Source: Paramecium sonneborni (taxonomy: Eukaryota; Ciliophora; Oligohymenophorea; Peniculida; Parameciidae). Taken from it: a DNA stretch of 64,000 bases. The stretch's first letter is position 1. Every line of letters begins with the position of its first letter. Shown here piece by piece: positions 13,092 through 26,500 of the stretch. The notes below the pieces were generated by a model. It ran no database searches. It worked only from the letters and a program-made list of their open reading frames with translations, and was not told the DNA's origin. Where the stretch lies: positions 68,129 through 132,128 of the forward strand of contig CAJJDN010000076.1 of NCBI GenBank assembly GCA_905182985.1, read 5' to 3'. A program made the translations under genes and the position numbers.

Positions 13092-13841
13092 TTTAACGAA
13101 TTTCAAAAATATTTCATTCATATTTTAAAATTTTATTAATTCTTAATTGAAAAATGTACATTATTATCTCCTAATTGAAGTTATTATATTATCTATACTT
13201 CTCCTAAAATTTAAATGAATTCCTTATAAAATCTGTTCAATATTTGATTAAGCCATTTTAAGGTAAACTTTTATTTTAATTATTATCTCTAATTATATAT
13301 ATATTATATAATTAATTCTAATTAAATGTACTTAAAGTAAAATTTTTATGGAATTTTATACGAATCAAAAGGAGTTCCATGGCTATCTATTTCTATAAAT
13401 GCTTATCTTTAGATTTTTTATTGTCTATTACTTTTGATTGTTTTTAATAAACTTAAAACTTATCTATTCCGATAATTTTTTTCAATATTTTTTTTCTGAT
13501 TCGACTTTAATAAGAATTTTTATTAACAAATTCAAATTCTTTATTTATTGATTATTTTAAGTTTTCGAAAATTATATCATATTAGATTAATATCAGATAT
13601 TTGATTTTATCTTTTTTTTACAATTTTTTCAACATATCCTAATTCATAGTGCCTTAATTATCAATAAATTCTAATTTTTAAGAAATTAATAAAAGTGTTA
13701 AAAAATTAAGTTAATAAAGAAAAATATATAATTTCAAAATTAAAGAGGAGACTTTATAAATATAATTATATCTAACTTAAATAATGATTTTGATAATAGA
13801 TAAAAAACTAGAAATCTATCTAAAAATATAATTTCAATTTA
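13092..13841. other. Convergent intergenic spacer
   Basis: A+T-rich spacer between the stops of the two convergent giant membrane-protein genes. It must hold both 3' ends. I see no further gene. Confidence 0.6.
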
Positions 13842-16800
13842 TCAAATTTCTCTAACAAATAGCTAAAGTTTATTATTAATATAGCTTTTTTCCAATTTAA
13901 TTTATTTTAATAATTATTTCTATTTGTAATTTTGAACTATTTTTATTACATGCTCTATTAGGTCAATTATTAGAGTAATGGACAATAGAGCAACAAATGA
14001 ATAGATATGGATCCATCCAAATAATAAAAATTAATCATCGTCTAATACCATGCTATAAACCAGAAATGATCCTGTTATTAACATTAAAAAAAGCTCTTTG
14101 AAGATTTACTTAAAAAATTCATATTTTGATTTCAATGGTTTAAATTTGATTATGAATATTAGGAAATAAAATGATAACATTGATAATAATATTGATTAAA
14201 CTTCTGGATAATTCATAAACTCTACGATAATTGTAATATAAAATTAAATTCTTAGAATTTAAAAAGACTTAAAATTTGTTCCCCAAAACCTACCTTAAAT
14301 TCCTTAATAAAAGTATCTCCATTTATTTTTATTTTTAATTGAACTTGAAGTAATCGCAATTAATTTAAATGATATAGTGATAATCAAAATTAAAGCTAAA
14401 ATGGCATTTGCAGAATTGATTATATTAAAAAAGGTATTAAACTGATAATTAGGGAACTAAAGTAAAGCACTAAAGGTAAGTTAATGAATTATCGAATAAT
14501 ATGCTTAAAAAATTATTTCCCGAAAGAATAATAATTTTAATTTTAGACAAGTCAAAAAGAAGTATTTTTAAAAGATCCTTAAACGTTTTAATGAATTGAA
14601 ATTGTGGAAATATTATGAAAATTTTCTTCCAAGAAAATAATGAATCAATTATGATGAAATAATGCAACAAATGATATAAGTAGCAATAGAAGTTAAAATA
14701 GAAAAATAACAACTTTTAGCATTAATTAAAAAAAAACAATTTAAAGGATCTTATTCTTTGCTTAGAGTTGATTATTTGGTTTGAAATGGGAATATACCAC
14801 CATTTAATTTAGATAATTATTGATCTACTTCAAAATAGTCAAAAATAGGTTTCAGAGAAATTTTTGTGAAAGTATTTAAAAACTGTTTCAAATGAGGGGG
14901 AAACGTGTATTTCATATATCTGATATAAGATAATGATTATAATAATTCTAGTAAATTAAAAAAGAGAACTGTGTTGCCTGTAAGAACAACTAAAGCTGAG
15001 ATTGAAATCATTGAATAAATGAGGGCTTCATTCATTTAAACAATTTATTTTAATTATTATTAGGTTTATCCTGATAATATAAAAGGATTTCCTAGGTTTA
15101 TTTCCTTTTTGAGTTTTTTTAATTCTAAATTATACTCATTAAAAATAATAGATCTATCAATTTCAATTCTTAATTAAGGATTTTTGATAGATTGTTAAAA
15201 ATAAATAATAAATTAAAAGGTAGAATTGTTTAAATTTTAATTTAAATTCTATAAAATTCTAATTTCCATTTTATATTAAGTTTAAGGTGAGATGATATAG
15301 TTGAAGATATTTTCAATTGATAAGGATTTCTAGAGTTAAACTGATTAGGTAAAGCTTAATTAAATAATTTATGTTTAACTTTTTTTGTCAGATTGATTAA
15401 TTAATTTAAAATCAGGAGAATCAAGTAATATACAAATACTGTAAGAATTTTCTGTATTTTAACAATGAAAATCTTCTTCTAAACCACAAAAGAATGAACA
15501 ACCATCCATAGGATTATTATTTCCATCATCGCATTCTTCATAATTACTATTTAGTTTACCATCACCACATAAATCAATACAAATTCCATTAATAAATTAT
15601 TAATTTTGAAGACAATAAATTTCAATAATTTATGGTTCAATAAGTTCTTCAATTTTATCACACTATAATGTATAATTATTTAAAGAAAATCCTTCATCAC
15701 ATTCTAAACAAGTGTATCCTTTTTCACAAGTCTTACAACCATGTTAACATTAATATTAACATTTAAAACAACCATCATAAGGTTAATCATTGCCATCGTC
15801 ACAATCTTCAAAATATTTAGAAACTAATGAATCCCCACATATTGGAACACATTTATCATCAGTAACATACAAGGCTTCCTCACAAATTTCACATATATTA
15901 TATTTGCTACAAATTAGACAATAATCTAAACATTTAATAATACAGTCTAAACAAGTTATATCAGAGAGATCATCACATTGTTCAATTGAATATATAGCTA
16001 CTTTGTTATCACCACATATTTAATAGCATTGATAATCAATTAAACTCCATCCTTAAATACATTAAAAGCAAACACCTTTTTGACAATATAAACATTCTAA
16101 TTAACAACTATTTTGGCATCTAAAACAACCATCAAATTAAAAATTATTATTATCATCACATAATTCTGTTTCTACTATTAATCCATCTCCACAAATAGGT
16201 ATACATTTGAATCTCTAAAGCATATATCCATTCTAACATTTTATACACTTTCCATATTCAAATTTCAAACAATTTCTATTAGATTCATATATACAATTAT
16301 AACAACCATCATTTGATAATTAATTTCCATCATCACAAAATTCTTATCCTTAAACTACTTTATCTCCACATATTCGTTTACATATTTATTGTTAAATATC
16401 TAAAGTCCATCCATCTTAACAAATTAAACATATATTATTAATCTATTTTAAACAACCTTCATTGAAATTCTCTAATAAAATATCTTCATATGTGTAATAA
16501 ATTTCGAAATCTCTTAATTAAATGAATTATTAAGGAGTTTGAGTTTTTATTTCTAGTTTTAATAGACAATCATTATGATTATTTATTAATATTTCTATTA
16601 ATTAATTACCTAAACTAATTATTTTATTTCCAAACATGTAATTTATTACCATTTTTTAATAGCCAATCTTAAAAAACCTTATTAGTATATCTTGATGAGG
16701 AGGAAGTTGAGTTTAATAATTTATTATTTAAAATTTTAAAAATTGACAATCTCCACATCCTAAGTAATTCTAATAAGTAAATACTCCAGTCCATCCCTCA

Positions 16801-17392
16801 GAATTTGTAATGCATGTATTATTCAATAAATTTTAATGTACCTACCAATATAAACAAATTTTTGGATTATTTTCAATACAGGATATACATCCATATAAAC
16901 ATTTGGTGATAGTTAATTTTAGTTTTATTAATCCTCCTCTTTTTAATTAAATTTAAATCCAAGCATTTCTTCTATTATGTTAATAAATTTAAGAAATTGT
17001 ATACGTATAATGTAAATTACCACATATAAAAGTTTATGATGATTCTACTGATTCTGGCTCTATTTATCTCTCATCTAAAAACAACTTAGGTTCTTGATTA
17101 TTATTTATACTTTTAAAATTAATAATTAATTACCTTAAAACTTATGCATATATCTGAATGTGAGAATGAGATTCTAAATCCAAAAATATTCTGCTAATAT
17201 AATCAAAAAAATATGTTTTAGGCCCAAAATATTTTATATCTCCATATTATTTGAAATCGCAGCCATAAAAATCTTACCAACCTTATTGTAATTAATAATT
17301 AGAAAATTACCATCTATATCATTAGCATTTGCATCAAAGTTATATATTACTGTTTGATGAGTTAAATATAAGCACACAATTAAAACTATCAT
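13842..17392 (-). CDS. DUF4215-type Cys-repeat multi-TM protein
   Basis: 1,173 residues after removal of one intron (17282-17310, 29 nt, ends AAG; it joins NDIDG to WQDFYGC). The ATG at 17392 opens a hydrophobic signal-like start (IVLIVCLYL). Residues about 330-800 carry tandem repeats of the form CGDG...E.CDDGN...DGCf.C, the hallmark of the Myxococcus-type cysteine-rich repeat (DUF4215), interleaved with CxxC motifs. The last about 350 residues contain five or six hydrophobic membrane segments and a short Lys/Gln-rich tail ending at TGA 13844. Probably a surface receptor or adhesin with an extracellular repeat stalk; ligand unknown. It converges on the giant Cys-rich gene and shares its plan (secreted Cys-rich ectodomain plus C-terminal polytopic domain), though the repeat families differ. 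The frame is clean throughout. Confidence 0.85.
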
Positions 17393-19011
17393 TATTTAGA
17401 AATATTAATTAAATATTTATTAGATTTATAGTAAACAAAAATGCACAAAAATTCAGATGAACATTAAATTTAAATGAAATTGAATAATTAAATGAGATTA
17501 ATAAGAATTCATGTTATAAAATATTTATCTAAAATCTAAGTATGATATTGGATTTATATATTCAATATTATATATATTATATTAAGATTAAATTTATATT
17601 TAAGGGCAATTTTAGCTCATAAATAATTTCTGCTAAATTTACAAATTTAATTCAATAAATTTTATGAATCAAACCTTTGCTTATACAAATAAAAAACAAA
17701 CTATTCATTATATAATTCAATTAAAAGTTATCAATTTATATTATTTTTAATTGAAATCATCTAATGTGTGTTAATTAAGTTTATTTGATATATTCATATT
17801 TTTTCTAAATATTATTTAGATTATTAATTATATAAGAATGTCAATTATATTATTTCTTTTCTAATTTACTATTAAATTTAATATAATAGATTTTACATAA
17901 GGTCTATCTTCTGATTATTGCAAAAAGATAAAATGCTTCCTTTAATCAAAGAGTTTTGATGTTTAACTGCTCTTCAAACTATCGAGATGAATTAAAAGAA
18001 TATCATTATTGTAGAAAATTTATTTATTATAATTTAAGGTCATTATAATTTAGAGCAATGAACAGTTCTAACTTTTTGTAATTTGTTCGTTTATTCTTCT
18101 TTTAATACTTCCAGATTTTTATGTCATATTATTTTTTTTTATTTTTCAGAAGAAAGTAATAATTAAAAACCCTAACCTATTAAATCATTATTGAGATTTA
18201 AAAAAAAGTCTACTTAATTTAAATATTTTGCAAGATAGCAACTTCTAGCATTCTTGGATTTTTTAAAAGAATTTATTAAAATTCTGGGATCTTGAGAATA
18301 TAATAATGATTATAATTATCTGTATTTAAGTTTTCTTCTGGATATATAAGATATTTTTGTTTGCAATATCCCTATGCCATAGTATATATTGCTTTCTATA
18401 AATTCTTATATTTCATTCTCTTAACTTTTAGTTTTGAGTAATTTTTTATAACTATGATAATTTGGCATTTAATTTTTTCCCTCTACTATACCTTTCCTAT
18501 TCATTTTCATAAAATTATTACTCTAAAAGGAAAAATGTAATCAACTATATACATATCATAAATTTTATGAAATTTCTTTTTTAAAGTGTATTAATATCAA
18601 TAAAAATTTTGAGATTTCTTAAATCATATCAATTTAACTTATAAATTAGTTTTAGTTAAATTGTCTTTCGGTAAACAAGACTTCAATCTCAATCAAATTC
18701 GTAATTACTAAGAATACTAAATAAAAAGTTATTCAAACACAATTTAATTATTGTAATGGATGTCTCCAAGTTTTTGCAAAAAATTGAAATATTAAACTTA
18801 TTTTTTAAAATTATTAGCTTTAGAGAACGAATGCAAGTTGAAAATAAATTCTTATTAGGCATAGAGAAGGATAATTGAATAAATTAAATGATTAAAATTG
18901 ATAATTCTAAAATAAATAAAATTAACTTAGTTAATTTAATTTATTTCTTTGATTATTTTATTGACTATGAATTAAGATAAAATTATATTTATTATTTATT
19001 ATGCACAAAAT
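17393..19011. other. Gene-poor A+T-rich tract
   Basis: No gene is supported over about 1.6 kb. A + strand frame at about 17958-18309 is free of TGA but low in complexity and has no recognisable motif. The tract contains the promoter sides of the genes on each side. Confidence 0.5.
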
Positions 19012-20019
19012 TCATTGTTCTAAAATTTTTTTTAAAATACTAATCATTTTTGATTCATCATATTTATAGGAAATATTTTTATTAAATTATTTCTCAAAAC
19101 AAAACTTCATAAAATTACAAATATGATATCCGCAAGAGTAGCCATCTCGTTACTAACCTGATTCTTCGTGAATTTTCTTTTATTTAATGCTTATCTTAAA
19201 AATAACCCTTAAAGTTGTTATTAATTATTCATTAGATTTATTTTAATAATTTTACTTTGATGTAGAGTCAAAAATTTCAACAGTTTCTGATTCAGCATCA
19301 AATAGCAAAAAATACCAATGATAATTTCTTTCATTGATAGGTAATCCTATTTTTTTATAAATTTTTGTTATCTCTAAATTCATTTATGAATATTCAAGTA
19401 ATTCTTATTTTATTAATTTTTCTGCTTTTTTATTATCATATTTATAACCAAAATTTGTAGTTAAACTACTTGGTAAAAATAATATTCTTTTAATTTTATT
19501 CCTCTCTTATTAATTTTATTTAAAATAATTTTCTTCACCTTCTAGATTAAGATGAAGAACATAGCTATCAATAATAGAACTAGTCATCCATCTTTTGTAG
19601 TCTAAAATAGCAATATCATCAATTGATATTTACTAATTATATTTGCACCATATCTATAAAACCTAATTTGTTAGCTTTCTAATATTTCTTTTTTAATTAA
19701 CCTACTCTCCAGTTTCTGTATCAATAATAATTATTTAATGTTATTTTTTATTCAAAATTTGATTTTCATTGTTATTTATCTTATTTTCATTTAATAATTT
19801 TCCTTTTTTAAATATACCATTGTGTTTAATTATTTCTGACTTCCCACAATATTCTACACCACTCCCATCTAATAAAAATTTTTTTTTTTCTAAATTTACC
19901 AAGAAAATCCCTTTTTATATTGTAAATGTTGGATTTTTATTCTGATCATAATCAGTTTTGTAAATAATCCCTTCAACTTCATAACTACGAGATTGCTCTT
20001 ATGATTATAATTTTTTCAT
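19012..20019 (-). CDS. MORN-like N-terminus + Ulp1/SENP-type cysteine protease
   Basis: 335 residues, no intron, ATG at 20019 and TGA at 19014-19012. The N-terminal 110 residues contain MORN-like strands (KGIFLVNL, DGSGVEYCG, HNGIFKKGKL). The C-terminal half has the C48 (Ulp1/SENP) catalytic pattern: NYHWYFLLFD supplies His, IFDSTS the Asp, and QQRDGYSCGYH the oxyanion Gln and nucleophile Cys. Such enzymes remove SUMO or related modifiers; MORN repeats usually bind membranes or partners, so this may be a locally tethered deSUMOylase. The next ATG upstream (20137) opens a 34-codon frame that runs into this one only with a shift in a T-run, so an N-terminal extension is possible. Substrate is unknown. 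Confidence 0.8.
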
Positions 20020-20050
20020 ATTTTTTTTATCAAAATAAAACTAAATATTT

Positions 20051-20590
20051 TAGAAAAGCAGGGCAAATTATTAAGTCTCCTTTTAATTATTCAGGCTTAT
20101 AAGATCGAATCCATAATTTATACAATCTTGCTGCCATTAATTATCATCTTTCTAATAAGAATTAGGTAAAGTAGTTTCTCTTCTTAAAAAATTATCAAAT
20201 TATGGATGTGTGCATGAATTTTTTTATGAAATTATCGAATTCTTGTATTAATATTTAGTACTTATTTATGAAAAAGGATGCTATAAGGTGCATGCCTAGG
20301 TATTATAGAATTATTAAGTTCTATCATTATATTACTAATAGCTATATTTTGTTGGTTATAGTAGAAGAATTTCAGATTATTAACTTACTTACTCTGATTT
20401 ATCTTTACCTTAATCTAAAAATAAAAAAATACAATTAAGGCATCCCATTGAATATTAAAATTTTATTTAAAATACTAATTTAAAATAAGTCTTTAGCTAT
20501 CAAAAATCGAAATAAACAAAAAGTTAGAGAAAAATAATGTTTTATTTATATTATTTAAATACACCTATTATACTATCTTTTATATATTGA
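20051..20590 (+). pseudogene. Unidentified coding relic
   Basis: TGA-free frame of 180 codons starting just after an AG and ending at TGA 20588. It has coding-like composition rich in Leu, Tyr, Gln and Cys (for example NYGCVHEFFYEIIEF). No ATG lies in a sensible place and I recognise no domain. It starts within 35 bp of the protease start on the other strand. Probably an exon or fragment of a gene that has lost its 5' part; it could also be chance. Confidence 0.35.
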
Positions 20591-21726
20591 ACCATCATAA
20601 CTTCGTATTTTTTGATCAATTTCAGAAATCATTAATGAAATTTTACGAAATCTAAAATTTCATAATTAATTAATGAAAAGTAATACATAAAATTTCTATG
20701 TTTTAGAATTCCAATAATAAAGTACTCAATTAAATATTTCTTGTTTATTTATATTTTAAATACAAATCCTTCATATCTAAAAGCTGGATTTAATAGAATT
20801 AGATTTTCAATAGGAAAATATGGTTTAATTTTTTTTAGAGAAATATTTAGATTGTAATTTATCTTTAAAAGACATTTATGATATAATTGAGAAGAAAGAA
20901 ATTATTTTTTTACATCTCTTAAGCAGAACATATAAAATTTGTGCTTAAATTGAAATTCGTTACAATTTTATTCGCATCTTGAACATTAAGAACTTTAAAT
21001 TCTTATAAGATAATCAAGTAAAATTTTCGATTATATATTTAAGTTTAAGTCTACTACAAAGCGTAGTTTGTTTAATAAATTAAAATTTTTGAAATAAGTA
21101 TTTCTTAAGAAAGTATATTAAAATGTATTTATCGAGTCTCATCAAAAAAATAGATTAAGAGTCTATTTGATAGATATATTTATAAAGAATTCTTAAAATT
21201 ATAAATTCTATTATCAATAATCAGATATAAAAAGTTAGTGGTAATTAAGATTTATGTTGAAAAATTTGGAATATCAGATGGCTTCTCTGATTTTTTACTA
21301 TATTGATAATGCTTCATTTAAAATAGTATTCAAAAGCGCTGAAAAATCCTACAAATGTTTCTATTTAATGATTTATCTAATATAAATTTTGTAAAGGGCT
21401 TATATCGTTTTTCAAAAGAGAAAAATTGATAACTAAATATAGTTTAAAAAAAATTTGAAGTTATTTATTTAAGATCGAATTTGATTATGATTTTAGGATT
21501 TTTTTTATTTTCATTAAGCAAAATGTTGAACTCAATTGAATAAATTGTTAGGTTAGTTTTTTGCTTTGTTATATGAATAGAAGTTTTAGTTCTAAACTTC
21601 TCATTATTGATTAAATTGGCTCTAAAAATCTTTTGATAGATAAAAACTATTTTATGCATCGAATAAATTAAGATAAGTAACATTAGTTTTTTGAAATTTT
21701 AAAACAGTTTCTAAAATAAAAATAAA
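20591..21726. other. A+T-rich tract with weak short frames
   Basis: Two + strand frames of about 80-90 codons (starting near 20819 and 21254) are coding-like in places but have no recognisable motif. I do not call genes here. A short minus-strand frame at 21465-21683 also lacks support. Confidence 0.35.
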
Positions 21727-22165
21727 ATGAGACTATAATATTCCAGGAAGATTAAGAGTCACAGTGAGAGTTAAAATTAAAAAAGTCTAACTCCAAAAAG
21801 GACATTAGAACCTTTTAAATTTGTTATTTATTTCGAACAGTTTGAAAATGCAATTAAATAGGGTTTGCCTCAATCCTAATCAATTTAATTTTATTTTCTA
21901 GATGACAGATTATAAGCTTTAACAACACAATAAAAAAAGAAATACCAAATAGATTAGGAGAGCCTTTGAGGAATAAAGAAATAATGTGAGTAGACTCCTG
22001 AATATAATCGAAAATATATGTATAGAAAAGGGCCTAAGTCTAAATACAAGAGAATTATAAAGAAATAATTCTATTTACGAATAGATGGGCATTTATATGG
22101 TTGCCAAATTTGCACTTGAAATAATGAATACTTCTAACTTTTTACGAAGAGAATATAAGAAGTGA
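21727..22165 (+). CDS. Hypothetical basic protein, frameshifted
   Basis: ATG at 21727 opens a Lys/Arg/Ser-rich segment (MRLQYSRKIKSHSESQ, KSLTPKRTLEPFKF) for about 68 codons. After an A-run near 21930 the coding signal moves one frame and continues as IRRAFEEQRNNVSRLL and ends at TGA 22163. No GTA...AG intron explains the change, so either the A-run is miscounted or the gene is dead. Total about 145 residues; no family recognised. No close neighbour suggests a role. Confidence 0.4.
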
Positions 22166-22748
22166 ATTGTAAATGTATAAGAGAAGAATAATGATAAGTT
22201 AATGATTTAATATCATATACTTAAAAGTTATAAATAATTTAGTTTTTTTAAAAACCTTTACATTATGTTTATCATTTAAAAAAAAAATCATAGTTTAGCC
22301 TATCTAAACTTATATTAATAACATCATAAATTGATTAATTCCTTCTAAAGAATAAGACATAAATATAAATCTTAAATCTATTATCCTTATATCTATATTA
22401 CTATTCTTATTAATCAACGAAGTAATGATTAAATTATGGGTTGCGTATGATCAGCTTAATTGATGGTAGATGTTTTTTCAATATTTCGGAGTTTTTCTTT
22501 CTTGCTAAATTAACGATCTCAATTCTCCTTATTTATCTTAATTAGTGATGGCATAAAATTTAATTGGATAATTTTCATTGCTTAGAATTTATTAATTTTA
22601 TCAATCAATACAAATTATTTTCTTGTAAATGAAAATAATCAATATTTGAAGCTTAAAAAATTTATCATTAAAATTATAAATTTCAATTTTTGGAAAAATG
22701 ATTAAAAAATTAAAATTTTCTATATATTCATATTCTTGAAAAATCATC
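22166..22748. other. A+T-rich spacer
   Basis: I see no supported gene here. There are poly-A and poly-T runs and short frames only. Confidence 0.4.
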
Positions 22749-22925
22749 AAAGATATCCTCTAATTTACTCTGGATGACAAAAAAATGGAATCAATGATGA
22801 ATTGGATTGAGATTCATGCCCTTTATACTTCCTGCTATGAACCTATATTTTATTAATCTGCCATAGATTTTAAGGGGTTTTATAAGGAGTTAATGAAATT
22901 ATAATATTTCCGTCAAAGATAATGA
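22749..22925 (+). pseudogene. Short coding relic
   Basis: A 58-codon frame with strongly protein-like composition (LDDKKMESMMNWIEIHALY, then DFKGFYKEL) ends at TGA 22923, with a weak continuation in another frame to about 22980. The ATG at 22785 could be a start. The short size, isolation and lack of a second exon suggest a fragment of a larger lost gene. No family recognised. Confidence 0.3.
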
Positions 22926-22980
22926 AAACTTTAATAATTCGGATTACATTTATATCAAAAAAAAAAAATAAAATTGAGCA

Positions 22981-23599
22981 CCAGCAAAAAAATGATAAGA
23001 AGCAACTGGTTAATGATAGCTGCAATTTTTCTAAATCTATAGATTGATTCTATTATATTAAAAAGAATTCTTAAAATCATAATACGAAACAATTTGCCAT
23101 TGAATAAACTGATTAAAAATATCTAATTCCCTAAAAAATAACATTCTAAAATAGCTTAAATAAAAGTAAATTAAATTAAGTGTAAACTTCTAAAATTCTA
23201 TAGCTAAATTGAATGTTTTTGTCCTAATCACAAAATATTCAAAAAAGTTTAAAGGATTTGCTAAAATAAATATTAAAATTTACTTTGATTTGTCTTTGAA
23301 TATTTTAGTATTACTTTAATACATATATTAATTTTTATCTAAAATATTTGGTGGATTCAGGCTACTTAACTAAGTTTAAATTCTTATTTTTATTTGAAAT
23401 CTTTATGTAAATGATCGATATATATAGTGATAAATATTATTATTAAAGAACTTGTAAATATTCTTAATACTAATAAATCTTCACTTTTTGAATTAATGTC
23501 AAGATCAACAATTTATTCATTCTTAGTGTTTAAAATTATTTAATTAAATTTAGTTGAGGTTATCCAAAGTCAGCTATATTATTACATTAGCAATAAAAT
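22981..23599. other. A+T-rich spacer
   Basis: No gene is supported. The sequence is low-complexity and TGA appears often in all frames. Confidence 0.4.
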
Positions 23600-26500
23600 T
23601 CAATGATGTCTTTGTTTTAAACTTTATTTAAAATACATTAATTGAATTTCAATTATATTGTACTCATTACACTATATTTTATAATATACATTTTTAATTA
23701 ATTTTAGTAATAATTTTAGGGATAAATTAGTAAAGTTAGTCATTAAGTTATTTTTAAAGTTAATTTTCAAGATCTGATGAAAATTTTAGCGGGTTAGATT
23801 AAAAATATTTAGATTCAAATTAAATTAAGTCAACCAAATAGTCTTCTTCAGATGGTTCAATCGTTAATTTAAAATTGAATTATAATTTTATTCTTCTTTT
23901 AATCTCCTAAAAGATCTCAATCCCAAAAATAATAATCTGATTAGAGCCAACCAAATTGTATATTAAATTTATTCTACAATTATATTAATATTTTTCAGCA
24001 ATCCAACAACTGTTTGGTATATTGTTTCATTTTTTGCATTTACCACTGAAAAATCCAAATAAATATGATCAAGATAGTATAATAGATTAATTAAGCCATC
24101 TTGAGTAATTTAATATTATTTAAAGAATTCTTCATTCCTAGAGAATTAATTTTAATTAAGTTCCTCTTCGTATTTTTTTTTCATTCTACTAAAATATTGT
24201 AGAGTTTTATCTAAGTTATTTCTTTTAAATTTAAGATTGTCAATCTTTTTTGTTAAACTAACATTGCGATAATAAATAAATGGGTCGTATTTAAATCATA
24301 GCAGATTTTTTGAAATTCTTCATTTAATAAACGAGTTTAAGGCTTACTGGATGCTGTTTAGATTAAAAGTATTTCTATTATTTTATTGCCTAAAATTTAA
24401 GGATGTAATCATTCAGATCTGGCAAACTCAATGAATAAAGAAAATAAATAAAAATTCTATTATGTAATTAATCACATTTTTTATTAAATGCTTAAAATGG
24501 TAATTTAATTTTGCTTTATAAATTAATTTTTTCAAATTACATTTAAGTACATGTTATATTAGCTGGTTATGAAATAACTTTTTCAAAAAGTTCAATAATT
24601 GATCCTCCATTATCATGTACTTCTATTAAAATTAGAGTTTTGGAAGAATCTTCAGAAGTAGGTATCTGAATTGAAAATGAATTTTAATTCTCAAATGGAT
24701 AGAGAATTAAGGAATAATCTGATGCTCCATGTTAGAAATCTGTTAAATCCTTTTTTCTCAAAAGTATTCTAAGTTAATATTTGTAAGAAAGATTATTTGA
24801 TTGCTGACAAATAGTTGCAATTTAAATATTAGTTAGAGCTAAGTCACTCGAACGAATCATAAATAATTTTAAACAAATAGGACACTAATTGATACTTAAT
24901 TTGATATTTAAACTTGACATAATATAACTATTTATTATTAATTTCTAATCTTTATTCTTTAGACAGTAAATTTGAGGTTGACATCATTTCCTAAAGTTAA
25001 TTCTTTAAGACTACTAGATAAATTAAAGGTATTTGAAAGATATTTTGGTTAAAGTTTCATTGAATTTAAACTACTTTTACTATATTTCCAATATTTCATA
25101 ATTGTATATTATTGTAAATAACAAATAGGAAGATTTTCCAGCTAAATAAATTTAAAGGAGATCTCCCTTATGTGTTTATATTGTAAATTCAGAAAAAGAG
25201 TCAATGCCAATGAAATTTTAAATTTTAATTTAAAATTTTATGGCTGCATCACCTGGTAAAGTACTTTCAGGTATCAATAAATTTTATTCTTTTAAAAATT
25301 TAACATAGTTAAAGAACTCATTAAAAGTCTAATGATTATCATTTCCATTTACTTCACAACTCCAAATAATATTATCTAATTTTCTTAATCCATTATTTTT
25401 GATTGATTTTTAATTTATAGAGTTTTGTGCAAATGAATTGAGTTTATAAAGATTTACATTGTACTTAATTTCAGGAGAAAATGGATTTATTGGCAACTAT
25501 AAAGTTGTAAATATAAATTTGTGAATAGAATTTTCACAATTTTTTATGTGAGATAATGAATTACAATTGATTGAAGATATTTTCATATAAGTTAAGTTAA
25601 AAATAAAAAACAGATGCATCATCCAAATCACCAACATTTATTTTTGAGTTTGATATCAATATTTCCTGATTATTATTATCGGGGTTAAGGTAACGGATAT
25701 CATTTGAACCAAAACTTTCCACAGATTTTAATTCAAATAGTTAATAGCATTTATTGAGTTCAAACTACGAATTAAATCCTTTTGAATTCAACAGAAAATC
25801 AAAATGAATGATAATCTTACTAATATCGTCAAATAAATAGGTTTTAATAACTGCAACTTGACAAGCTAATTAATATGTTGTAACTTATTTACTTGAACAC
25901 CAAGGAGTATTTTTATACGAAATTGAATTTGAAGGTTTCCATACCTTTTTGTAAATTTAAAATTAATATATTTCTTTTAACTTGTTTCTTTAATTTATGA
26001 AACAACAACACACATCTATTCATATTTTCACTTTTTTAGGTGCAATTTTTTATTAATAATACTAAAGCTAATTTTATTTAAGTAAACATATCATCATGAG
26101 ATTCAATTGAATTGATTTATCGATGATATTTTCATATTTCTTCAATATTTGGATTATATAATACCGTAGACCCCTATTTAGAATTTATTACTAGATATTA
26201 ATTATTAAATCAAAAAGTCTTTTAATGGAATTCATTCAAAAATTTTCAACTTCAATATTTATTCAGTATACATCTATTTCTTTTTAGGCACAGTTTTATC
26301 CCTTTAAAGTCAAGCCACCAATATTCTTATCTGCGAAATCTATAATAGTAGTTTTTATTTGATCTTCATTTAATTGTTAATTTATTTCTATTTCTGTAAG
26401 TTTTTTATATCTTTTTATATATAAATATAATCATTAGCAATAATAGGGTTTTTGATAAATCTTACCTTATTATTTTTTAATTTATCTTTTTCCTTATAAA

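Noticed and set aside
20035..20137. Minus-strand 34-codon frame (MAARLYKLWIR...) as a separate gene
   Set aside because: Too short, and it may be an out-of-frame extension of the protease or antisense to the + strand relic; evidence does not favour a separate gene.
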